Position numbers and translations under genes: made by a program. This document shows positions 7,730 to 14,530 of a DNA stretch of 20,632 bases, piece after piece; the stretch's first letter is position 1, and each line of letters opens with the position of its first letter. Source of the DNA: JAWLHA01 sp041690535 (lineage in GTDB: Bacteria > Pseudomonadota > Gammaproteobacteria > Thiohalomonadales > Thiohalomonadaceae); contig JAWLHA010000071.1 of assembly GCA_041690535.1 (NCBI GenBank), positions 1-20,632 of the forward strand. The letters run 5' to 3'. The notes under the pieces are model-generated. The model was given only the letters and a program-made list of their open reading frames with translations, had not been told where the DNA came from and made no database searches.

Positions 7730-7751
7730 CCGGGCGGTTCAGGGCGCCCGG
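7730..7751. other. G+C-rich hairpin in the spacer between uxs and the GT2 gene
   Basis: CCGGGCG (7730-7736) pairs with CGCCCGG (7745-7751) around an 8-nt loop. It sits in the 122-bp gap between the uxs stop and the next same-strand gene. No T-run follows on the minus strand, so it is not a classic intrinsic terminator; it may reduce or process readthrough into the glycosyltransferase genes. Confidence 0.4.
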
Positions 7752-7781
7752 ACCCGCGGACCGAGACATCAGATCAGCTTC

Positions 7782-8735
7782 TCACCCGCCAAGCAACTTG
7801 TCGAAGTAGGCAATGGTGTGTCGCAGCCCCTCCTCGAGGGGAACCGTCGGGGACCAGCCAAGGTGCGTCTGGGCGCGGGTGATATCGGGCTGGCGCTGTT
7901 TCGGATCGTCATGGGGCAGGGGCTTGCGCACCAGCTCCGATTTGGAGCCGGTCAGTTCGATGACCTTCTCCGCCAGCTGCAGGATGGTGAACTCGCCCGG
8001 GTTGCCCAGGTTCATCGGCCCGGTGAGCTCGTCGGGGGAATCCATCAGCCGCACAAAGGCCTCGATGAGGTCGTCCACATAGCAGAACGAGCGGGTTTGG
8101 CTGCCATCGCCGTAAATGGTGATGGGTTGATTCTGCAGCGCCTGGACGATGAAATTGGAGACCACCCGGCCGTCGTTGGGGTGCATCCGGGGTCCGTAAG
8201 TGTTGAACAGCCGGGCCACCTTGATGCGCAGGTCGTGCTGGCGGTGGTAATCGAAGAACAGCGTCTCGGCGCAACGCTTGCCCTCGTCGTAGCAGGAGCG
8301 GAAGCCGATGGGGTTGACGTGGCCCCAGTAGTCTTCCGTCTGCGGATGGACCTGCGGATCGCCGTAGACCTCGCTGGTGGAGGCCTGGAAGATCTTGGCG
8401 CGGGTGCGCTTGGCCAGCCCCAGCATGTTGATGGCGCCGTGCACCGAGGTCTTGGTGGTCTGCACCGGGTCGTGCTGGTAGTGGATGGGGGAGGCGGGGC
8501 AGGCCAGGTTGTAGATCTCGTCCACTTCCACATAGAGGGGGAAGGTGACATCGTGGCGGATCAACTCGAAGTAGGGGTTGTCCAGCAGGTGGGCGATGTT
8601 GTCCTTGGTGCCGGTGAAGAAGTTGTCCAGACACAGCACTTCGTGCCCGTCCTTGAGAAGGCGCTCGCTCAGGTGCGAGCCGAGGAAACCGGCACCGCCG
8701 GTAATGAGGACACGCTTGCGTTCGTTGATTTTCAT
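7782..8735 (-). CDS. uxs: UDP-glucuronate decarboxylase (UDP-xylose synthase), SDR family
   Basis: This 317-residue extended SDR enzyme converts UDP-glucuronate to UDP-xylose and CO2 via an NAD-dependent 4-keto intermediate. The dinucleotide motif ITGGAGFLGSHL (11-22) opens the protein. YNLACPASPIHYQHDPVQT (75-93) and FQASTSEVYGDPQVHPQ (116-132) are characteristic of UXS. The catalytic YxxxK is Y149/K153 in SCYDEGKRCAE. RLFNTYGPRM and FCYVDDLIEAFVRLM also match. ATG 8735 starts 5 nt after the ugd stop, with AAGG near it, so the two genes are coupled. It lacks the transmembrane stem of eukaryotic UXS and would be cytosolic. The fused formyltransferase domain of ArnA is absent, so the product should be UDP-xylose rather than an Ara4N precursor. 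Confidence 0.92.
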   Translation of the reverse strand: MKINERKRVLITGGAGFLGSHLSERLLKDGHEVLCLDNFFTGTKDNIAHLLDNPYFELIRHDVTFPLYVEVDEIYNLACPASPIHYQHDPVQTTKTSVHGAINMLGLAKRTRAKIFQASTSEVYGDPQVHPQTEDYWGHVNPIGFRSCYDEGKRCAETLFFDYHRQHDLRIKVARLFNTYGPRMHPNDGRVVSNFIVQALQNQPITIYGDGSQTRSFCYVDDLIEAFVRLMDSPDELTGPMNLGNPGEFTILQLAEKVIELTGSKSELVRKPLPHDDPKQRQPDITRAQTHLGWSPTVPLEEGLRHTIAYFDKLLGG

Positions 8736-8740
8736 TTGCC

Positions 8741-10090
8741 TTATCCGATGGAGAGGCCACGGCCGATGCCGTAGTAGTCGAAGTTCATCTCGGCCATGTG
8801 ATGCGGGTCGTACTGGTTGCGGCCGTCGAAGATCACCGGTGCGTTGAGCAGCCGGGCGATGGCGCCGAAGTCGGGGTTGCGGAAGGGTTTCCACTCGGTG
8901 ACCAGCACCATCGCGTCGGCCCCCTTGAGGGCGTCATACTGGTGGTCGGCAAAGGTAACGAGCCTCTGTTCCAGCCACGCAGGATCCAGCTCCGCCTTGG
9001 CCGTTTCGATGGCCACGGGATCGTAGGCCTGCACCTTGGCCCCCGCGGCGATGAGGTGGCGAATGAGCACCAGCGAAGGGGCTTCTCGCATGTCGTCGGT
9101 ACCGGGTTTGAACGCAAGCCCCCAAAGACCGAAGGTCTTGCCGCTGAGGTCCTTGCCGTAGCGGGCCACGATCTTCTCGAACAGGCGGTGTTTCTGCCGG
9201 TCGTTGCGCCCCTCCACCGCATTGAGCAGGTTGGCCTCGAAGCCGGCCTGTTCCGCCATGTGGATGAGGGCCTTCACGTCTTTTGGGAAGCAGGAGCCGC
9301 CGTAGCCGCAGCCGGCGTAGATGAAGTGATAGCCGATGCGCTCATCGGATCCGATGCCCAGACGGACGTTCTCCACATCCACACCGAGCCGTTCGCAGAG
9401 GCTGGCGACCTCGTTCATGAAGGAGATCTTGGTAGCGAGCATGGCGTTGGCGGCGTACTTGGTCATCTCGGCGTCGCGCACGCCCATCACCACGGTACGC
9501 TCGTGATTGCGGGTATACGGCCCATAGAGCTCCCGCATCACCTCGGTGGCGCGCTCGGAGTCGGAGCCGATCACTACCCGGTCGGGGCTCATGAAGTCGT
9601 CAATGGCTGCCCCCTCCTTGAGGAACTCGGGATTGCTCACCACATCGAAGCCGACGCTGACCTCGCGGGTGGCCAACTCCTCCTCGATGGCGGACCGCAC
9701 CCGGTCGGCGGTGCCTACCGGAACCGTGGACTTGTCCACCACCACGTGGTAGTCGTGCTTCATGTGACGGCCCAGCTCGTGGGCGACTGCGAGCACATGC
9801 TGAAGGTCGGCCGAGCCGTCTTCCCCGGGAGGGGTACCCACGGCGATGAAATAGATGTTCGCATCCTCCATCGCCTCGGCCAGGGAGGTGGTGAAACGCA
9901 GGCGCCCTTCCTTGTAGTTGGCCTCCACCATGCGGTCGAGCCCAGGCTCGTAGATGGGCAGAATGCCCCTTTTGAGCTTCTCGATTTTGGTTTCGTCGAT
10001 GTCGACGCAGGTCACCGTGTTGCCCATCTCGGCAAAACAGGTGCCCGTGACCAGTCCGACATAACCCGTCCCCACTACAACGACATTCAT
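8741..10090 (-). CDS. ugd: UDP-glucose 6-dehydrogenase
   Basis: This 449-residue enzyme oxidises UDP-glucose to UDP-glucuronate with two NAD+. The N-terminal NAD fold has GTGYVG (7-12). The catalytic cysteine is C267 in AGCGYGGSCFPKD (259-271), with the supporting lysine in the KYAANAMLATKISFMNE block (211-227). The C-terminal UDP-binding domain contains FGLWGLAFKPGTDDMREAPS and ends near FDGRNQYDP. Length matches the bacterial family. ATG 10090 is preceded by GGGAGG and by a strong promoter (10117-10146). It is followed after 5 nt by uxs, so the pair channels UDP-glucose to UDP-xylose. UDP-glucuronate would also be available to the nearby transferases. Confidence 0.95.
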   Translation of the reverse strand: MNVVVVGTGYVGLVTGTCFAEMGNTVTCVDIDETKIEKLKRGILPIYEPGLDRMVEANYKEGRLRFTTSLAEAMEDANIYFIAVGTPPGEDGSADLQHVLAVAHELGRHMKHDYHVVVDKSTVPVGTADRVRSAIEEELATREVSVGFDVVSNPEFLKEGAAIDDFMSPDRVVIGSDSERATEVMRELYGPYTRNHERTVVMGVRDAEMTKYAANAMLATKISFMNEVASLCERLGVDVENVRLGIGSDERIGYHFIYAGCGYGGSCFPKDVKALIHMAEQAGFEANLLNAVEGRNDRQKHRLFEKIVARYGKDLSGKTFGLWGLAFKPGTDDMREAPSLVLIRHLIAAGAKVQAYDPVAIETAKAELDPAWLEQRLVTFADHQYDALKGADAMVLVTEWKPFRNPDFGAIARLLNAPVIFDGRNQYDPHHMAEMNFDYYGIGRGLSIG

Positions 10091-10116
10091 GGCTCGACCT
10101 CCCGAGAATTCGCGGG

Positions 10117-10146
10117 ATTATAAAGGGGGGCCCCAAGTAATGCCAA
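10117..10146 (-). promoter_or_regulatory. Sigma70-type promoter for ugd-uxs
   Basis: On the minus strand TTGGCA (10146-10141) and a perfect TATAAT (10122-10117) are separated by 18 bp. The predicted transcript start is about 10110, giving a leader of roughly 20 nt that contains GGGAGG. The spacer is unusually G+C-rich (GGGGCCCCCC). Expression of the minus-strand block from ugd to the GT9 gene could begin here. Confidence 0.7.
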
Positions 10147-10215
10147 TTGGGCCAGCCCGGGCGGCAAGCCCTGTCAGGCATTTCCAGCGTCTGTCGGTGC
10201 CCGGGGAGGTTGTGC

Positions 10216-12135
10216 TTACCTGGAGGTACGCTTGGCGGTCTCCACCGCCTGTACCTCTTCTCCGAACCGAAGCAGTCTCCCGGAGAAGAGCAGGTTCTGT
10301 GAAACTCTCGTGAATGCCAGGGCACGGTCACGCGCAGCCGGGGCGTCCCCGGAGCAGGGGAGCGGCTGGGGCGGGCGCCCAGGGGTGAAGCAGGCAAGGT
10401 CGTCGGGGGAGCGCAGTGGGAACTCGACCACCCGGGGTCCCTCCGCCCAGCCGAGTCGACCTTCATGGTAGTAATCCGCGTACCATGGCCCGTCGCTGAG
10501 CAGTGAGCGGCCGGTGAACCATGCGGGAACGGGCAGGCCTGCCAACTGCAGGAGCGTGGGGGCGATGTCCCTCTGGCCGACCACGGCATCCACGATTCGC
10601 GGCGCGAGCCGTTCGGGGTGATGGATCAGAAACGGCACTGCATACGCCTCGAAGGGCACGCCGGAGCTCAGGCCCGCATGGTCTGCGACCACTACCAGCA
10701 GCGTATTGGCAAAGCGGGGATCGGCATAGAGGCGTTCGACGAACCCTGCGAGCGCCTGGTCGGAAAAGTGCAATGCGCTCAGATACCGCTCCTGAAGGGC
10801 CTCGCCGGGGAACGCCGGAGCAACCCCTTCGGGCAGGCGCACGTCATGGGTGCTGTTGGTGTTGATGCCCGCGAGAAACGGCTGGGGCATTTGTGCCAGC
10901 CGGTCCAGCACGAAGCGGTAGAGGTCGGGGTCGTGGGCGCCCCAGTTGTTCTTTTCGTAGGTGAGTTCCTTGATGTCCTCGACCCCAAAACTTTCAGTGA
11001 ATCCCAGCAGCTGGGCAAAGGCCCCCGTGCCGCTGGTGTTCTTCAAGCTCCCCTGAAAGAAGGCGGTACTGTAACCCCGTTCACGCAGCAGCTGCGGCAG
11101 GCAACGGTACTGGAAGTCCTGCAGCTGGGTTTGGGCCACGGTCTGGCCCAGCGGGTTCTGGGCCGAACAGAGGGTGGCGAACATTCCCTCGGTGGTCCGG
11201 TGTCCCCCGGCTACGGTGGCAGTCGCCGTGAGGGACCTGCTGCGCAGGCGGTCGAAGTGGGGCGTCACCTCCTTGTCGTAGCCATAGGACTTCATGTACG
11301 CCGCCGTCCAGCTCTCAAGAAAGATGAGAACCACATTGGGTGGGGTCTCGAAAGTGGCGGGCGCCGGGTCGCGAGCACCCTCGAGCATCGCGCGGACGGC
11401 GGCGATCTCCTCGTGGCTCGGCGGCTCGGGCAGCACTGATGTGACGGTATACGGCGTCGCCAAGGCGAACAGCGCGTTGTAGGCGCCGTTCAGCGCCACC
11501 GTGGCCTTGCGAGGGTCGCCGATCTCCTGGGCATGGAGCGGCTCCAGGGGGACCGACTGCAGTCCGCCGCGGATCACCACCACCGAGACGAGAAGGACCG
11601 CGAGCGCCGCCATTTCCAATGAAAAACGGCGGCCGGTACCAGGGGGGGAGGTATCGGCGGCATCCCGGCGAAAGGATGTGCGCACCGCGAAAATCGCCAC
11701 ACCGATGAGCATCAATTGGAGCAGAAAAGCCGTTGTGTAGTTGGAGAGCGCCACACCCAGCAGGGCGGGTCCGGAGTTGTAGGTCTCCTTGACCTCATAG
11801 CCGATGTGGCGTCCCACCTCGGCGAAATACATCGCGTCGCCTCCCTGGAGCAAGATGAGTAGGATCATCCCCGCCAGCGTGAAGTGGCCAAGGGTCCGCT
11901 CCGGGGCGAGACGGAGGAGGCGTCGAAGCAGGTAGACCGCCAAAAAGGCGAGCAGGGCCAGCACACCGGCCACAGCGAAGTCGAAGCGCAGGCCCCAAAG
12001 CAGGGCATGGACAAGGTCGGCTGTCTGGAGCTTCAGAAGTTCATGGTTGTGCACGGCAAAAAAAGCGCGCTCGACCAAGGCCGTGGCGCTGAGGAGGAGC
12101 AGTGAACGGAAATAGAGTCTCAGTGTGGATCTCAT
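10216..12135 (-). CDS. LTA synthase/sulfatase-family membrane phosphotransferase
   Basis: This 639-residue protein has about five hydrophobic segments in residues 8-190 (around 10-20, 53-72, 84-98, 134-152 and 174-190), then a large periplasmic alkaline-phosphatase-fold domain. That domain starts at PNVVLIFLESW (266-276, metal ligand E274). The nucleophile candidate is T314 in GGHRTTEG (310-317). WGAHDPD (398-404), NSTHD (427-431) and VVADHAG (482-488, D485/H486) supply further metal ligands. Known relatives transfer phosphoglycerol or phosphoethanolamine from phospholipids to glycans (LtaS, OpgB, EptA-type). In this LPS cluster it may decorate core or O-glycan phosphates, which is inference. 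No clear RBS precedes ATG 12135. The ~100 residues after the metal site are ordinary. True sulfatase activity is unlikely, since no C/S-x-P-x-R motif is seen. Confidence 0.83.
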   Translation of the reverse strand: MRSTLRLYFRSLLLLSATALVERAFFAVHNHELLKLQTADLVHALLWGLRFDFAVAGVLALLAFLAVYLLRRLLRLAPERTLGHFTLAGMILLILLQGGDAMYFAEVGRHIGYEVKETYNSGPALLGVALSNYTTAFLLQLMLIGVAIFAVRTSFRRDAADTSPPGTGRRFSLEMAALAVLLVSVVVIRGGLQSVPLEPLHAQEIGDPRKATVALNGAYNALFALATPYTVTSVLPEPPSHEEIAAVRAMLEGARDPAPATFETPPNVVLIFLESWTAAYMKSYGYDKEVTPHFDRLRSRSLTATATVAGGHRTTEGMFATLCSAQNPLGQTVAQTQLQDFQYRCLPQLLRERGYSTAFFQGSLKNTSGTGAFAQLLGFTESFGVEDIKELTYEKNNWGAHDPDLYRFVLDRLAQMPQPFLAGINTNSTHDVRLPEGVAPAFPGEALQERYLSALHFSDQALAGFVERLYADPRFANTLLVVVADHAGLSSGVPFEAYAVPFLIHHPERLAPRIVDAVVGQRDIAPTLLQLAGLPVPAWFTGRSLLSDGPWYADYYHEGRLGWAEGPRVVEFPLRSPDDLACFTPGRPPQPLPCSGDAPAARDRALAFTRVSQNLLFSGRLLRFGEEVQAVETAKRTSR

Positions 12136-12177
12136 GGTGAATTGCGTTAACGGCCAAACAAAGCGAACAAGAATAGC

Positions 12178-13257
12178 TTACTGCGTGTGGTGCTTCGCCC
12201 CTGCACGATCGGCCAGCAGTCGGTCGAGCACGGCGGTGACCTCGGCCACGGTGATCCGCTTCATGGTTCCTGCATCGCGCACCCGAATGCCCCAAGGCAG
12301 CTCTTCAGGCGGCTTGCCGTGCTTGGCCATAACCGCCTCGGGATACTTGTTGACCACGTAGGCGGCACTTAGGTAGGGGCGGGCCCGGTCGGGGTTAGTG
12401 GCGGCGTAGAGGCCAATGACCGGTACCCCCACTGCGGTCGCCAAATGGGCCGGTCCCGCATCGGGGGCCAGCACGGCGTTGGCACGCTGCAGCACGGCAA
12501 GGAGCTGCTTCAGGTTGGTCTTGCCGATGAGGTCGGTGGGGCGATGGCGCATGTGGGCCGTGATGGCGTCGCCGTACTGCCGCTCGATGGGGCGCGGGCC
12601 GCCGGTGAGCACCACCTCCATGCCGTGGCGCTCGACCGCATAATCGGCCACCGCCGCATAGCCTTCCGCGCTCCAGTTGCGGTAGTCCATGCTCGAGCAG
12701 GGGCTCACCACGAGGATGGACTTCTTGCTCTGGAGCAGTTCTTCGGCCCGATCCCGGGCGGCCGCGGGGATGGGGATGTCCCAGCGCAGCGGGCGTTCCG
12801 GGATACCCAGGGCCTCGCTGAAGCCGAAGAAGCTGTCGATGACATGCTGGGCCGGGTGGTGGGCAATCCGCTTATTGGTGAACAGCCACTGAAGATCTTT
12901 GGCACGCTCCCGATCGAAGCCGAGCTTGATGGGGGCGTTGACCAACAGGCTGAGCAGACTCGCCCGCAGTGACATCTGCATATGCAGCAGCACGTCGAAC
13001 CGGCGCCCGCGCAGCAGCCGGGCAACATCCCCGTAGGCGCGCCACTTGCGGGACTTGTCGAACACGATGAAATCGATGCCGGGGATGTCCTCCACCAGGG
13101 AGTGCTCCAGCTTGCCGATGATCCAGGTCAGACGGGTCGTGGGCCAGTGGCTTTGAATGGTGCGGACGATGGGCAAGGTGTGGCTGATGTCCCCCACGGC
13201 GGAAAGCCGTAGCAGGCACAGGGAGTCCGGTGGTGTGCTAAGAGGGAGTCTGCTCAT
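12178..13257 (-). CDS. GT9 LPS heptosyltransferase (WaaC/heptosyltransferase I-like)
   Basis: This 359-residue GT9 protein carries SLCLLRLSAVGDISHTLPIV (12-31, with D23), the general WaaC-type N-terminus. LTWIIGKLEHSLVEDIPGIDF and KSRKWRAYGD follow, with a donor-site block APDAGPAHLATAVGVPVIGLY and ATNPDRARPY in the C-terminal half. It probably transfers the first heptose to Kdo, completing the heptose pathway with WaaF at 945. ATG 13257 fits family N-termini; ATG 13284 would add nine residues and neither has a clear RBS. It is 42 bp upstream of the sulfatase-type gene on the same strand and divergent from kdkA. The assignment as heptosyltransferase I rather than another GT9 is likely but not proven. 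Confidence 0.85.
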   Translation of the reverse strand: MSRLPLSTPPDSLCLLRLSAVGDISHTLPIVRTIQSHWPTTRLTWIIGKLEHSLVEDIPGIDFIVFDKSRKWRAYGDVARLLRGRRFDVLLHMQMSLRASLLSLLVNAPIKLGFDRERAKDLQWLFTNKRIAHHPAQHVIDSFFGFSEALGIPERPLRWDIPIPAAARDRAEELLQSKKSILVVSPCSSMDYRNWSAEGYAAVADYAVERHGMEVVLTGGPRPIERQYGDAITAHMRHRPTDLIGKTNLKQLLAVLQRANAVLAPDAGPAHLATAVGVPVIGLYAATNPDRARPYLSAAYVVNKYPEAVMAKHGKPPEELPWGIRVRDAGTMKRITVAEVTAVLDRLLADRAGAKHHTQ

Positions 13258-13358
13258 CGGGAGAATGGGTCGGCAAGCGCGCATGTTAGCACAGCAAGCC
13301 GCGGGGGTCGCCGGGCAGCGAAAAATGGTAAAGTCGCGCTACTGACGGCAACACTGAG

Positions 13359-14072
13359 ATGGACGTGCACGAACTGCGTTTCGGCAAGACTCACATTCTC
13401 TACAGCGGGGTAAGCGGCCCCTTGGCCCCCGAGTTTTTCGAACCGAGCCACTGGGAGGAGAAAGGCGCCCTTGCCGGCGGCAGTCGCGGCCGAGGGGTTG
13501 CGGTGTTCATCCGCGACGGGGAGCGGGAGATGGTGTTGCGGCACTACCGGCGCGGTGGACTGCCGGCCCGGATCTCGAAAGACCGCTATCTTTTCCTCAA
13601 CTTGGAGGCCTCCCGTCCCTGGCGCGAATGGAAGCTCATCGCGCAGCTGTTCGACTTGGGTTTGCCGGTACCCCGGCCTGTGGCGGCCCGGGTGCAGCGG
13701 TACGGGCTGCTCTACAGCGGCGACCTGGTGACGGAGCGGATCCCCGATGCCGAGCCGTTGAGTCAGCATCTGTCCCGCAAGCCGCTCAACCACGAAAGCT
13801 GGAGGGCGGTGGGGCGCTCGATCCGCCGATTCCACCGGGCGGGGGTGGACCATGCCGATCTCAACGCCCACAACATCTTGCTGAACGCAGCCGGCGAGGT
13901 GTTCCTCATAGATTTCGACCGCGGCCGGATTCGCCCGGTCGGGTCGTGGGTCCATGCCAACCTGGAGCGACTCCATCGCTCTCTGGAAAAGCTCCGGGGG
14001 CAAAGCGAAGGCTTTGCCTTCAGGGACGCCGACTGGGAGCATCTGTTGGCTGGATACCGCGAAAATCCGTGA
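13359..14072 (+). CDS. kdkA: 3-deoxy-D-manno-octulosonic acid kinase (Kdo kinase)
   Basis: This 237-residue protein-kinase-like enzyme phosphorylates Kdo of the LPS inner core at O-4 using ATP. The catalytic loop is HADLNAHNILLN (165-176, D167 base, N172) and the metal motif is LIDFDRG (183-189, D185). VLRHYRRGG (59-67) contains the region preceding the ATP-site helix, and ASRPWREWKLIAQLFDLGLPVPRPVAAR (84-111) is typical of KdkA. Length fits the family (about 235-250). It is divergent from the heptosyltransferase gene with a ~100-bp shared spacer. Known KdkA producers (Haemophilus, Vibrio, Bordetella) carry a single phosphorylated Kdo, which predicts a matching WaaA here. Confidence 0.9.
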   Translation: MDVHELRFGKTHILYSGVSGPLAPEFFEPSHWEEKGALAGGSRGRGVAVFIRDGEREMVLRHYRRGGLPARISKDRYLFLNLEASRPWREWKLIAQLFDLGLPVPRPVAARVQRYGLLYSGDLVTERIPDAEPLSQHLSRKPLNHESWRAVGRSIRRFHRAGVDHADLNAHNILLNAAGEVFLIDFDRGRIRPVGSWVHANLERLHRSLEKLRGQSEGFAFRDADWEHLLAGYRENP

Positions 14073-14158
14073 GTCGTGCTGTCGCAGGCTGCTTGACACC
14101 TTCCGGCTTCGGCGCAGACCCGATGATGTCAGGCAGCTTCGCTGCGTGACCTACTAGA
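14073..14158. other. Non-coding tail after kdkA, no gene seen
   Basis: This stretch begins the 458-bp convergent gap between kdkA and waaA. It holds a small hairpin GCAGCTTCGCTGC (14133-14145) with a weak partner of related sequence near 14089-14100. There is no T-run and no open frame of note. Confidence 0.5.
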
Positions 14159-14298
14159 TTTGGTAACTACTCGCCCCAGCTGATCACGCAATGCTTTGGA
14201 AATTCGTCATCCCCGCGTAGGCGGGGATCCATTTTGAGCCATGCATCTGTTCTCTGGATTCCCGCCTTCGCGGGAATGACGGGGGGGAGTAGTTACAA
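14159..14298. mobile_element. MITE-like element A with TTGGTAACTACTC ends and a dRS3-like core
   Basis: The left end TTGGTAACTACTC (14160-14172) is mirrored by GAGTAGTTACAA (14287-14298), one base shorter. Inside lies a second inverted repeat: arms 14205-14231 and 14255-14281 match at 24 of 27 positions, with sequences of the form CGTCAT(C/T)CCCGCG...GATCCA. This core resembles the widely dispersed CGTCATTCCCGCG/CGGGAATGACG palindromes (Neisseria dRS3-like). No coding capacity is present, so it would be non-autonomous. Confidence 0.65.
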
Positions 14299-14300
14299 GA

Positions 14301-14524
14301 TTGGTAACTATTCAGCCCTGACCGTCCGAGCGCCACATCCTGTAGGAGCCCAGCCCTCTGGGCGATTGCTTCAGTGCCCCGGCAATCGCCCAGAGGGCTG
14401 GGCTCCTACAGGGGAGAGGGCATCGGGTCGTGGAACGCGTCGGGTCGTAGCGGTACCCCTGGGTGATGCGCGGCTCCTACAGGGGAGAGGGCATGGGGTC
14501 GTGGAACGGCTGAATAGTTCCCAA
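14301..14524. mobile_element. MITE-like element B with TTGGTAACTATTCAGCC ends
   Basis: The ends TTGGTAACTATTCAGCC (14301-14317) and its inverted copy (14508-14524) match at 16 of 17 bases. Inside, a perfect 29-bp inverted repeat (arms 14341-14369 and 14382-14410, 12-nt loop) begins with TGTAGGAGCC. A 37-bp direct repeat (14401-14437 and 14472-14508, one mismatch, period 71) follows. The right end stops 6 bp before the waaA stop codon. It adjoins element A, whose ends are related in sequence. There is no coding capacity. The perfect palindrome could also act as a bidirectional transcription barrier between kdkA and waaA. Confidence 0.7.
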
Positions 14525-14530
14525 GATTTT

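Noticed and set aside
7678..7781. Intrinsic terminator between uxs and the GT2 gene
   Set aside because: A good stem exists at 7730-7751 but no T-run follows on the minus strand, so it is listed only as a hairpin.
8798..10123. Long plus-strand open frame opposite ugd
   Set aside because: It is antisense to a full-length, motif-complete UDP-glucose dehydrogenase. Its sequence is rich in H, V and G, typical of a shadow frame.
10618..11439. Plus-strand open frame opposite the sulfatase-type gene
   Set aside because: It is a shadow of the 639-residue membrane enzyme; no domain or plausible start signal is seen.
13285..13358. Divergent promoters between the WaaC-like gene and kdkA
   Set aside because: Partial hexamers such as TAAAGT and TTGCCG occur, but none pair at suitable spacing, so no promoter is called.
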